Shown piece after piece: positions 1 to 5,488 of a DNA stretch of 6,965 bases. The notes beneath the pieces are model-generated. The model saw nothing but the letters and a program-made list of their open reading frames with translations, did no database searches and was not told where the DNA came from. Position numbers and translations under genes: made by a program. Origin of the DNA: CAZEZY01 sp964516635 (lineage in GTDB: Bacteria > Pseudomonadota > Gammaproteobacteria > Burkholderiales > Burkholderiaceae_C); contig CAZEZY010000124.1 of NCBI GenBank assembly GCA_964516635.1, positions 1 through 6,965 on the forward strand, written 5' to 3'. How positions within the stretch are numbered: the first letter of the stretch is position 1; every line of letters begins with the position of its first letter.

Positions 1-381
1 GGCGACATCCTGTCCGACCTGGGCCCCGCCTGCACGGGCACCATCGGCATTGCGCCCAGTGCCAATCTCAACCCCAGCCGGGAGCACCCCTCGCTGTTTG
101 AACCGGTGCATGGCTCGGCCCCCGATATTGCCGGCAAGGGGATTGCGAACCCCATCGGCCAGATCTGGTGCGGGGCGATGATGCTGGATTTCCTGGGCCA
201 CCGGGCGGCGCACGACGCCGTGCTTCAGGCCATCGAGGCTGTGCTGGAGCCAGGCAGTGGCGGCCCCCGCACGCCGGACCTCGGCGGGCAGGCCCGAACG
301 GGTGACGTCGGGCGGGCCATCGCGAGCGCCTTGTCAGCGCAGCGGGCAGAACCGTTCAATCGGCCACGTAGACTCTTTTAG
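1..381 (+). CDS. Tartrate/D-malate dehydrogenase-type decarboxylating dehydrogenase, C-terminal part
   Basis: This is the 3' end of a gene that begins before the window; 126 codons are visible before the TAG stop at 379-381. The family oxidises and decarboxylates 2-hydroxy acids (3-isopropylmalate, D-malate, tartrate) with NAD and a divalent metal in the cytoplasm. The fragment opens with GDILSDLG, the metal-binding Asp motif of the family. It continues with APSANLNP and then FEPVHGSAPDIAGKGIANP, the cofactor-binding signature. The wording GTIGIAPSANLNP and IANPIGQIWCGAMMLDFLG is closer to the D-malate/tartrate dehydrogenases (DmlA/TtuC) than to LeuB, as far as I can judge by eye. The tail (GDVGRAIASAL) matches the usual end of the family, followed by about 14 extra residues. 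No leucine-biosynthesis neighbours are visible. Family is certain; the substrate is not. Confidence 0.9.
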   Translation, partial: GDILSDLGPACTGTIGIAPSANLNPSREHPSLFEPVHGSAPDIAGKGIANPIGQIWCGAMMLDFLGHRAAHDAVLQAIEAVLEPGSGGPRTPDLGGQARTGDVGRAIASALSAQRAEPFNRPRRLF

Positions 382-384
382 AAT
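355..384 (+). promoter_or_regulatory. Possible promoter for the HU gene
   Basis: A TAGAAT -10-like hexamer at 379-384 overlaps the stop codon of the upstream dehydrogenase gene. A weak -35-like TTCAAT lies 18 bases upstream at 355-360. This would start transcription near 391 and leave a short leader carrying the AGGAG ribosome-binding site at 400-404. The -35 match is poor, so this is only a plausible assignment. Confidence 0.35.
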
Positions 385-409
385 GACATCAATACCCAGA
401 GGAGAAGCC

Positions 410-682
410 ATGAACAAGTCAGAACTGGTCGAGCACATTGCCACGAGCGCCGACCTCTCCAAAGCCGCTGCCACCCGCGCACTCGAAGCCACCCTCGAAG
501 CCATCGGCGCCACCCTCAAAAAGGGTGGAACCGTGTCACTGGTGGGCTTTGGTTCGTTTTCCGTGACCCAACGCGCCCCTCGGACCGGAAGAAATCCCCG
601 CACGGGCGCTGCCATCAAGATCAAAGCGGCTAAAATCCCTAAGTTCCGTCCTGGCAAGGCGTTGAAAGACGCCATCAACTAA
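410..682 (+). CDS. hupB: HU-type histone-like DNA-binding protein
   Basis: The product is a 90-residue HU protein, exactly the family's usual length. It dimerises and bends double-stranded DNA without strong sequence specificity, compacting the nucleoid. Residues 1-45 form the two-helix dimerisation region. The signature GFGSFSVTQRAPRTGRNP spans about residues 46-63 and runs into the flexible DNA-binding arm, with the intercalating proline at residue 63 (RNPRTG). The C-terminus FRPGKALKDAIN is typical. The start is fixed by MNKSELV, the usual HU N-terminus, and by a strong AGGAGAA ribosome-binding site at 400-406. An in-frame upstream ATG at 257 would add 51 residues without family support. 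A tRNA-Val gene begins 23 bases after the stop, so the two are probably co-transcribed. Confidence 0.97.
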   Translation: MNKSELVEHIATSADLSKAAATRALEATLEAIGATLKKGGTVSLVGFGSFSVTQRAPRTGRNPRTGAAIKIKAAKIPKFRPGKALKDAIN

Positions 683-700
683 ACCACGGTTTTCCGGTTT
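681..700 (+). other. Small hairpin between HU gene and tRNA-Val
   Basis: AAACC at 681-685 pairs with GGTTT at 696-700, and GG (688-689) pairs with CC (694-695) around a TTTT loop, leaving AC bulged. The stem starts inside the TAA stop codon of the HU gene. No T-run follows, so a full terminator is unlikely. It could protect the HU mRNA 3' end after the tRNA is cut away, but that is inference. Confidence 0.35.
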
Positions 701-705
701 CGGTG

Positions 706-781
706 GGGTGCTTAGCTCAGTTGGTAGAGCGGCGCCCTTACAAGGCGTAGGTCGGCGGTTCGACCCCGTCAGCACCCACCA
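706..781 (+). tRNA. tRNA-Val (anticodon TAC)
   Basis: A full cloverleaf can be drawn. The acceptor stem GGGTGCT (706-712) pairs with AGCACCC (771-777), and the D stem GCTC pairs with GAGC (715-718 and 727-730). The anticodon stem GCGCC/GGCGT (732-736 and 744-748) encloses loop CTTACAA with TAC at 739-741. The T stem GGCGG/CCGTC holds a TTCGACC loop. Discriminator A778 is followed by an encoded CCA at 779-781. The anticodon UAC reads valine GTA/GTG and related codons. The gene lies 23 bases after the HU stop codon, with no promoter evident in the gap, so it is likely released by processing of a shared transcript. Confidence 0.97.
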
Positions 782-789
782 CCCACACG

Positions 790-820
790 AAAAGGCGAGC
801 AAGGGTTCGCCTTTTCTGTT
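790..820 (+). terminator. Hairpin terminator after tRNA-Val
   Basis: AAAAGGCGA (790-798) pairs perfectly with TCGCCTTTT (807-815) around an 8-base loop, followed by a T-rich tail (CTGTT). This fits a Rho-independent terminator for the HU-tRNA transcript. The stem ends only 20 bases before the ppiD start codon, so it may also act as a partial terminator or attenuator for ppiD. Confidence 0.75.
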
Positions 821-835
821 TCAGGCAGTGCACAC

Positions 836-2755
836 ATGTTTGATTACTTTCGCAACAACATCAAATTCCTGATGGGTTTTCTGATGCTGTTGATCATTCC
901 GGCCTTTGTGCTGGTGGGCGTCGAGGGCTACAGCAACCTGCGCGAGAACCGCGACATCGTGGCCAAGGTGGGCCAGCTCGACATCACCCGCGAGGAATGG
1001 GATGCCGCCCACCGCAACGAAATCGACCGTCTGGTGGCTTCGATGCCAGGCATCGAGCGCAGCCTGATCGACAACGAGTCCAGCCGCTTTGCCACGCTGG
1101 AACGGCTGATCAACGAGCGGGTGCTGGCCCTGGCGGTCGACGAAGGTCTCTACCTGGCCACCGACCAGCGCCTGGCCCGCGAGCTCACCCAGGACCCGAA
1201 CATTGCTGCCTTGCGCCGCCCGGACGGCACGCTGGATGTGGAGCGTTATCAGCAACTGCTGCGCGCCCAGGGCATGACACCGGAAATGTTCGAAGCCTCC
1301 GTCCGCTCCGACATCGCCCGGCGTCAGGTGATCGACGGCCTCTCGGCCTCGGCCTTTCTCACGCCCGTGGTGGCCGACAAGTCCCTGCAGGCTTTCTTCG
1401 AACGCCGTGAAGTGCAGGTGGCCCATTTCCGCCCATCGTCATTCCGTGCGAGCGTTCAGGTGACCGATGCCGACATCCAGGCCTTTTACGACCAGAACCC
1501 CCAGCTCTTCCAGTCGCCTGAACAAATGGATGTCGAGTACCTGGTGCTCGATCTGCAAGCCGTGGCCAGCCGTGTCTCGTTGAGCGAGTCCGACTTGCGT
1601 GCCTACCACGAGCAGAACAGTGCCAACCAGGCCCTCCAGGAACAGCGACGCGCCAGCCACATCCTGTTGCTGGTAGAACCCGGGGCCAGTGCCGATGCGA
1701 AGGCCGCCGTTCGCGCCGAAGCCGAGGCGCTGCTTGCCGAATTGCGTCAGTCGCCCCAGCGTTTTGCCGAACTGGCGCGCACCCGCTCTCAAGACCCGGG
1801 GTCCGCCGCTCGGGGGGGTGACCTCGATTTCTTCGCCCGTGGCGCCATGGTCAAACCCTTCGAGGATGCCGTTTTCGCGCTGGAGCGCAACGGCATTTCG
1901 GATGTCGTGGAAACCGAATTCGGCTTCCACATCATCCGCCTGACCGATGTCCGTCGTCCGGCACCAGAACCCTTCGAATCGGCCCGTCCCCGACTGGAGC
2001 AGGAGTTGCGTCAGCAGCAGGCCCAGCGTCGTTATGCCGAGGCGGCCGAAGATTTCAGCAATCTGGTCTACGAACAGTCGGATTCGCTTGCCCCTGCGGC
2101 AGAAAGCCTGGGGCTGACCGTGCGCAAGGCATCCGGTGTTCTGCGCACGGGGCCTCTGGATGCCGGTCGCGATGCCGCGCTGGCCAATCCCCGTGTGCTG
2201 CAGGCCTTGTTCTCACCCGATTCCATTCGCCAGAAGCGCAACTCCGAAGCGGTGGAGGTGGGGGCCAACCGCCTGGTGTCAGCCCGGGTGCTGGAGCACC
2301 GCCCCTCGCGCTTGCAAGCCATCGACGAGGTTCGCAGCGAGGTTCGCGAGCGCCTGGTGCAGCAGCGGGCCCTGGAAGCCGCGCGTGCCGAAGCCAAGTC
2401 CCGTTTCGCCGCCTGGCGCGACGGCGCCGAGCCCCGCCTGCAGCCTGCGGTGGTCGTGTCCCGGATCGAAGACCAGGACCTGCCCCCCGCAGCCCTCAGT
2501 GCCGCTCTGAGCGCGGCTGCAGGGCCTACCACGCCCGCCTGGACCGAAGCCGATCTGGGTGCCGACGGCGTGATGGTGATCCGTGTCAACCGGGTGCTGG
2601 ACCGCGAGGCACCCGATGCCGCGCGCGCGTCGCTGGAGAGATCGCAACTGGCCGAACTGTGGGGTCAGGCCGAGGTGCAGGCCTACATCCAGTCCTTGCG
2701 AGCCCGCTTCAAGGTCCAGGTGCTGGCCACCCGTACCGCAGCGGCATCGTCATAA
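836..2755 (+). CDS. ppiD: PpiD-type membrane-anchored periplasmic chaperone / peptidyl-prolyl isomerase
   Basis: The 639-residue product matches the length and layout of PpiD, which sits in the inner membrane beside the Sec translocon and helps newly exported proteins fold. Residues 1-10 are the short cytoplasmic start (MFDYFRNNIK), and about 11-30 form one membrane anchor (FLMGFLMLLIIPAFVLVGV). Residues 35-200 resemble the SurA-like N-terminal chaperone region. A parvulin domain lies at about 271-373, with ASHIL (273-277), GGDL (327-330), the M338...F342 pocket and GFHII (363-367). The C-terminal 260 residues are helical and charged, as in other PpiD proteins. The start is the natural PpiD N-terminus, although no good ribosome-binding site precedes it. 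The gene is bracketed by tRNA-Val and tRNA-His, and its own promoter is not evident. Confidence 0.93.
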   Translation: MFDYFRNNIKFLMGFLMLLIIPAFVLVGVEGYSNLRENRDIVAKVGQLDITREEWDAAHRNEIDRLVASMPGIERSLIDNESSRFATLERLINERVLALAVDEGLYLATDQRLARELTQDPNIAALRRPDGTLDVERYQQLLRAQGMTPEMFEASVRSDIARRQVIDGLSASAFLTPVVADKSLQAFFERREVQVAHFRPSSFRASVQVTDADIQAFYDQNPQLFQSPEQMDVEYLVLDLQAVASRVSLSESDLRAYHEQNSANQALQEQRRASHILLLVEPGASADAKAAVRAEAEALLAELRQSPQRFAELARTRSQDPGSAARGGDLDFFARGAMVKPFEDAVFALERNGISDVVETEFGFHIIRLTDVRRPAPEPFESARPRLEQELRQQQAQRRYAEAAEDFSNLVYEQSDSLAPAAESLGLTVRKASGVLRTGPLDAGRDAALANPRVLQALFSPDSIRQKRNSEAVEVGANRLVSARVLEHRPSRLQAIDEVRSEVRERLVQQRALEAARAEAKSRFAAWRDGAEPRLQPAVVVSRIEDQDLPPAALSAALSAAAGPTTPAWTEADLGADGVMVIRVNRVLDREAPDAARASLERSQLAELWGQAEVQAYIQSLRARFKVQVLATRTAAASS

Positions 2756-2783
2756 AAACTTGTTCCATGCGCCGAGCGTTTCA

Positions 2784-2811
2784 TTGCCAGGGTGAAATGT
2801 CGGTTTATAAT
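2784..2811 (+). promoter_or_regulatory. Sigma-70 promoter for tRNA-His
   Basis: TTGCCA at 2784-2789 (5 of 6 to the -35 consensus) and a perfect TATAAT at 2806-2811 are separated by 16 bases. Transcription would start near 2817-2820, only two to five bases before the tRNA 5' end, so the 5' leader is almost absent. This is the best promoter in the window. Confidence 0.85.
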
Positions 2812-2821
2812 AAAAGGCTAC

Positions 2822-2898
2822 GGTGGCTGTAGCTCAGTTGGTAGAGTCCAGGATTGTGATTCCTGTTGTCGTGGGTTCGAGTCCCATCAGCCACCCCA
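2822..2898 (+). tRNA. tRNA-His (anticodon GTG)
   Basis: The cloverleaf is complete. The acceptor stem GTGGCTG (2823-2829) pairs with CAGCCAC (2888-2894). The D stem is GCTC/GAGT. The anticodon stem CAGGA/TCCTG (2849-2853 and 2861-2865) encloses loop TTGTGAT with GTG at 2856-2858. The T stem GTGGG/CCCAT holds TTCGAGT. The histidine identity element is present: an extra G at position -1 (2822) opposite discriminator C (2895). CCA is encoded at 2896-2898. The gene has its own promoter and terminator and so forms a single-gene unit. Confidence 0.97.
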
Positions 2899-2914
2899 AG
2901 TCAATCAAGCACTT

Positions 2915-2936
2915 AGCCCGGTTCGCCGGGCTTTTT
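2915..2936 (+). terminator. Rho-independent terminator after tRNA-His
   Basis: AGCCCGG (2915-2921) and CCGGGCT (2926-2932) form a perfect 7-bp GC-rich stem around a TTCG tetraloop, followed directly by TTTT (2933-2936). It lies 16 bases beyond the encoded CCA of tRNA-His and is a textbook terminator. Confidence 0.92.
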
Positions 2937-3146
2937 GCTTTCTGGTTATTGGCTATGTGGCCACGGTGTAGCCTGCCCATTCCTCCTGACGACAGTGGGC
3001 GCATTCGTGCCTTGCGTGAGCACCTCATGCTGTGATCCAACACAGACTTACTGGATTTACCAGACCATTTATTGAGTGGCCGTGGCCAGTCTCACTTCCA
3101 TGCCGACATGCTACCCCGAGAACTCCACACCCACTGGGGGCAAGGC

Positions 3147-3155
3147 TGTGGATAA
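3147..3155 (-). promoter_or_regulatory. Consensus DnaA box
   Basis: TGTGGATAA on the plus strand is the exact reverse complement of TTATCCACA, the high-affinity DnaA box. It stands alone: I found no second perfect copy nearby and no AT-rich unwinding region, so it is not an origin on this evidence. It overlaps a small inverted repeat (GGAT-AAC-ATCC, 3150-3160). A role in DnaA-dependent control of the following operon is possible but unproven, and one 9-base match can arise by chance. Confidence 0.45.
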
Positions 3156-3164
3156 CATCCGGGT

Positions 3165-3190
3165 AAGCGGGCTAAGCGCTTGCCCCGCTT
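3165..3190. repeat. 26-bp imperfect palindrome
   Basis: The left half AAGCGGGCTAAGC and the right half GCTTGCCCCGCTT are complementary at 11 of 13 positions. Seven perfect outer pairs (AAGCGGG/CCCGCTT) and a perfect AAGCGCTT core enclose one C-C and one T-G mismatch pair. No T-run follows on either strand, so it does not look like a simple terminator. It could be an operator for a dimeric regulator or an RNA hairpin in the leader of the gene starting at 3256. Confidence 0.6.
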
Positions 3191-3194
3191 GAAG

Positions 3195-3242
3195 ACGATC
3201 GGTCCTGCCTGTCTTTTGGGCAGAATGGCCTTACGATCGGTC
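3195..3242. repeat. 10-bp direct repeat flanking an inverted repeat
   Basis: ACGATCGGTC occurs at 3195-3204 and again at 3233-3242, with copies 38 bases apart. Between them CTGCC (3205-3209) and GGCAG (3219-3223) form a 5-bp inverted repeat. The second copy ends 13 bases before the ATG of the DUF3820 gene. The arrangement could be paired regulator sites; no known regulator is recognised. Confidence 0.5.
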
Positions 3243-3255
3243 ATCCATCAATCCA

Positions 3256-3498
3256 ATGACCGAGCCCCTGGACGCCAGCCCCGATCAGCTCCTGAAGCTG
3301 GTCACCCAGACCATGCCCTTCGGCAAGTACGAAGGTCGGGTGCTGGCCGATCTGCCTGGCCATTACCTCAACTGGTTTGCCCGGGAAGGGTTTCCCAAAG
3401 GTGAACTCGGTCGCTTGCTTGCACTGATGCACACCATCGATCACAACGGGCTAAAGTACCTGCTCATCCCCCTGCGGCGCGCACCAGCGGCTGGGTAG
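3256..3498 (+). CDS. DUF3820 family small protein
   Basis: The 80-residue product carries the hallmark of the DUF3820 family (also labelled putative quorum-sensing-regulated virulence factor): MPFGKYEGRVLADLPGHYLNWF at about residues 20-41. GFPKGELGRLLALM (45-58) and IDHNGLKYLL (61-70) follow. The length is normal for the family. The biochemical role is unknown; no signal peptide or membrane segment is visible, so it is probably cytoplasmic. This ATG is the only one in the open frame, which begins after a TGA at 3190-3192. There is no Shine-Dalgarno sequence, so the mRNA may be leaderless or the start weakly translated. The MscS-type gene follows after 36 bases, suggesting co-transcription. 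Confidence 0.85.
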   Translation: MTEPLDASPDQLLKLVTQTMPFGKYEGRVLADLPGHYLNWFAREGFPKGELGRLLALMHTIDHNGLKYLLIPLRRAPAAG

Positions 3499-3534
3499 GA
3501 AACTGCAACAGCACACACATCATTGTCGATATCC

Positions 3535-4362
3535 ATGCTTGAAGGACTGATTGAGAGGATTCCCGGTCAATGGGAAAAAGTCATCATCACGGCTCTGCTG
3601 ATCGGCATGGCCTTGCTGGCGTCCCACCTGTGGGCGCGCTACCTGTCGCGCAGCGAAATTGCCGACGTCAAGCGGCGCATACACCTGGTTTGGGCGCGCA
3701 ACCTGATCTGGATGACGGCCTTGCTGCTCATCGTCTCGGTATGGGCATCCACCATTGCGGGTTTCGTCTTGTCGGTCGCGGCAGTGGCCGGTGCCATACT
3801 GATCGTCAGCAAAGAACTGGTGATGTGCGTGCATGGCTACCTCTACGTCACGCTGGTGCAGCCTTACAAAATCGGCGATGAGATCACATTCAACCAGTTG
3901 CACGGGCAAGTCGTTGACATTGACATGTTTGCCACCACGCTGGTGGAGCTGGACTCATCGGGCCAGCGGACCGGCAAGGTGGTCGAGTTTCCGAACGGAC
4001 TGCTCCTCACCCATCCGGTGATCAATGCTTCCCCGAGTGGCGCTTACGTTGTGCACACCATTGAAGTCCCGGTCCCTGCGCGCGCGTCGAAAGATCTGGC
4101 GCGACTGGAGCTGGCTGCACGGGAAGCCGCCGATCAGGCAACCGCTGCCTGGCGGGAGCAGGCCAACGCGCATTTTGATCAATCGGCCGAAACCCATCTG
4201 ATGCCCTTTCTCACTGGCCAGACCCTGTTGTCTTGGAAGTTTGCGGATCCCGATCACCTGGTGCTGGTCGTGCGGGTGGCGTGTCCGTTGGATCAGCGTG
4301 CCACGGTCGAACAGGCGGTGTTTCGTGGCACCTGGATGGCATTACACCCGGAGTCAGTCTGA
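3535..4362 (+). CDS. MscS-family mechanosensitive ion channel
   Basis: The product, 275 residues from this ATG, fits a small MscS channel of the inner membrane, which opens under membrane tension to release solutes during osmotic downshock. Membrane segments are visible at about residues 15-34 and 56-75, with a small-residue-rich pore-like helix at about 76-97. The beta domain follows: PYKIGDEITFNQLHGQVVDID (110-130) and VVEFPNGLLLTHPVIN (149-164), the core MscS signature. The remaining 110 residues form the alpha/beta cytoplasmic end. Start choice is uncertain: a TTG at 3523 would add four residues, and neither start has a good ribosome-binding site. The gene lies 36 bases after the DUF3820 gene and 3 bases before the esterase lipoprotein gene, so these are probably one operon. 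Confidence 0.9.
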   Translation: MLEGLIERIPGQWEKVIITALLIGMALLASHLWARYLSRSEIADVKRRIHLVWARNLIWMTALLLIVSVWASTIAGFVLSVAAVAGAILIVSKELVMCVHGYLYVTLVQPYKIGDEITFNQLHGQVVDIDMFATTLVELDSSGQRTGKVVEFPNGLLLTHPVINASPSGAYVVHTIEVPVPARASKDLARLELAAREAADQATAAWREQANAHFDQSAETHLMPFLTGQTLLSWKFADPDHLVLVVRVACPLDQRATVEQAVFRGTWMALHPESV

Positions 4363-4365
4363 ACC

Positions 4366-5028
4366 ATGAACCCGCGCCTTCTTGCCTTCCCGTTGCGCCT
4401 GCTGGGCGTTGCAGCCCTCTCGCTGGCTCTGCTGGCGCCTCTGATCGGCTGCAACAAGCCCCCAACCCAAACGGCCATCCCCGCGGGTGCGACGGTGCTG
4501 GCTTTCGGTGACAGCATCACCCACGGCACCGGCGCTGCCAGTGGCGAGGACTGGCCCACGCTGCTGGCCGCCAAGACCGGCTGGAACCTCGTCAACGCCG
4601 GTGTGCCCGGCGACACGGCACAGGCGGGCAAGGCGCGCATCGCTTCACTGCTTTCCCAGCATCAACCCGCCCTGGTCATCGTCGGGCTCGGCGGCAACGA
4701 CTTTATCCGCCGCCGACCGGCCGATCAGGTCAAGGAAGACCTGCGTGACATCCTGCGCCAGGTCAAGGCCGCAGGCACACCGGCGGTCATGCTGGCGGTA
4801 CCGGCCCCCAGTCTGCTGGCTGCGGTGGCCTCCCACTTGTCAGATGCGCCGCTTTACGAGGCATTGTCCAGCGAGGAGGGTGTGGCGCTGGTGGAGGACG
4901 TGATCGCCCGTGTGCTGTCGGACAACGCGCTCAAGGCCGACGCCATCCACCCCAATGCCGAGGGGTATCGCCGCATGGCAGAACAGATCTTCGCGTCGCT
5001 GCAGCAGTCGGGGTTTGTGTCGCGATGA
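4366..5028 (+). CDS. SGNH/GDSL-family esterase lipoprotein (TesA/arylesterase-like)
   Basis: The 220-residue product starts with a lipoprotein signal: a hydrophobic stretch at 10-27 ending in the lipobox LIGC (residues 26-29), so Cys29 would be lipidated. The +2 residue is Asn rather than Asp, which favours outer-membrane sorting by the usual rule. The rest is an SGNH hydrolase resembling the TesA/arylesterase branch: block I FGDSITHGTG with Ser50, block II NAGVPGD with Gly79, block III GGND with Asn111, and block V DAIHPN with Asp192 and His195. All catalytic residues are present, so it should be active on ester or thioester bonds. The natural substrate cannot be told. It begins 3 bases after the MscS-type gene, suggesting translational coupling and an envelope-related role. 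Confidence 0.92.
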   Translation: MNPRLLAFPLRLLGVAALSLALLAPLIGCNKPPTQTAIPAGATVLAFGDSITHGTGAASGEDWPTLLAAKTGWNLVNAGVPGDTAQAGKARIASLLSQHQPALVIVGLGGNDFIRRRPADQVKEDLRDILRQVKAAGTPAVMLAVPAPSLLAAVASHLSDAPLYEALSSEEGVALVEDVIARVLSDNALKADAIHPNAEGYRRMAEQIFASLQQSGFVSR

Positions 5029-5098
5029 AGACAAGGTCTTGCAGTCATCCAAGAACACTTCAAGGTTGAAAAGATATCGTTTCCTTATTGAGTGATCC
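5029..5098. other. AT-rich gap before the HIT gene
   Basis: This 70-base gap is clearly AT-rich: 5041-5100 has 23 G/C in 60 bases. It is the likely site of a promoter for the following cluster. A TTGAAA at 5066-5071 resembles a -35 element, but no good -10 lies at the right distance before the ATG at 5099. A 5-bp hairpin AAGAC/GTCTT (5028-5040) has no T-run, so a terminator for the preceding operon is not supported. Confidence 0.4.
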
Positions 5099-5488
5099 AT
5101 GACCCAAGAACCCGACACGTGTCCTTTCTGTTCGCTCCCATCTGAAAGGGTCGTGCTACGCAATGCATCCGGTGTTCTGGTTCGCGATGCTTACCCGGTG
5201 TCAAGGGGCCACAGTCTGGTCATTCCGACCCGGCACATCGGATCGTTTTTTGAACTGAGTCAAGCCGAACGTACCGATTTGCTCAGTCTTTTGGAACAAG
5301 CTCAGCAAGATCTGGTGGACATTTACAAGCCGGATGGTTACAACATCGGCATCAACGATGGGGCGGCTGCAGGGCAAACCGTGCCGCATCTGCATATCCA
5401 CCTGATTCCCCGTTACTTCGGCGACTTACCCGATCCAAGAGGCGGTGTGAGGTGGGTCATTCCTGATAAGGCCAGGTACTGGTCATGA
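5099..5488 (+). CDS. HIT (histidine triad) family hydrolase
   Basis: The 129-residue product contains the complete histidine triad PHLHIHLIPR, with His97, His99 and His101. This is the nucleotide-phosphate-hydrolysing motif of HIT proteins. A CPFC pair at residues 8-11 and His46 (RHIGSF) fit the zinc site found in many HIT proteins. GYNIGINDGAAAGQTVPH (80-97) is the classic approach to the active site. Family members cleave nucleoside phosphoramidates, dinucleoside polyphosphates or DNA-adenylate; which applies here cannot be told. The ATG has only a weak AGTG-like ribosome-binding site. Its TGA stop overlaps the ATG of the HNH gene (ATGA, 5485-5488), so the two are translationally coupled and probably functionally linked. 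GC content appears lower than in the genes upstream. Confidence 0.93.
   Translation: MTQEPDTCPFCSLPSERVVLRNASGVLVRDAYPVSRGHSLVIPTRHIGSFFELSQAERTDLLSLLEQAQQDLVDIYKPDGYNIGINDGAAAGQTVPHLHIHLIPRYFGDLPDPRGGVRWVIPDKARYWS

Larger units (their letters stand above)
2937..3255. other. 319-base intergenic region with structured right half
   Basis: I see no credible gene on either strand; the short open frames here overlap the tRNA or lack family resemblance. The left half holds only small inverted repeats, such as CTGTG/CACAG at 3030-3045 and CTGG/CCAG at 3051-3063. The right half holds a DnaA box, a 26-bp palindrome and a repeat-flanked hairpin, annotated separately. No convincing promoter hexamers were found for the following gene, although one must lie here or in the structured part because the tRNA-His terminator isolates it from upstream transcription. 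Confidence 0.6.

Noticed and set aside
257..409. Upstream in-frame ATG that would extend HU by 51 residues
   Set aside because: The HU family starts at MNKSELV, and a strong ribosome-binding site at 400-406 supports the ATG at 410.
334..678. Minus-strand open frame of 114 codons
   Set aside because: It lies opposite the HU gene and has no family resemblance; it is a high-GC shadow.
821..2647. Several long minus-strand open frames opposite ppiD (for example 821-1426, 1439-1930, 2068-2589)
   Set aside because: They mirror a clear ppiD reading frame, lack family motifs, and are expected in GC-rich DNA.
2823..3043. Open frames on both strands overlapping tRNA-His
   Set aside because: They run through the tRNA and its terminator and encode nothing recognisable.
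2937..3255. Replication origin suggested by the DnaA box
   Set aside because: There is only one perfect box, no AT-rich unwinding region, and no dnaA, dnaN or rep gene nearby.
3180..3404. Open frame starting upstream of the DUF3820 gene in another frame
   Set aside because: The overlapping frame at 3256-3498 carries clear DUF3820 motifs; this one carries none.
5028..5040. AAGAC/GTCTT hairpin as a terminator of the esterase operon
   Set aside because: The stem is only 5 bp with a 3-base loop and no following T-run.
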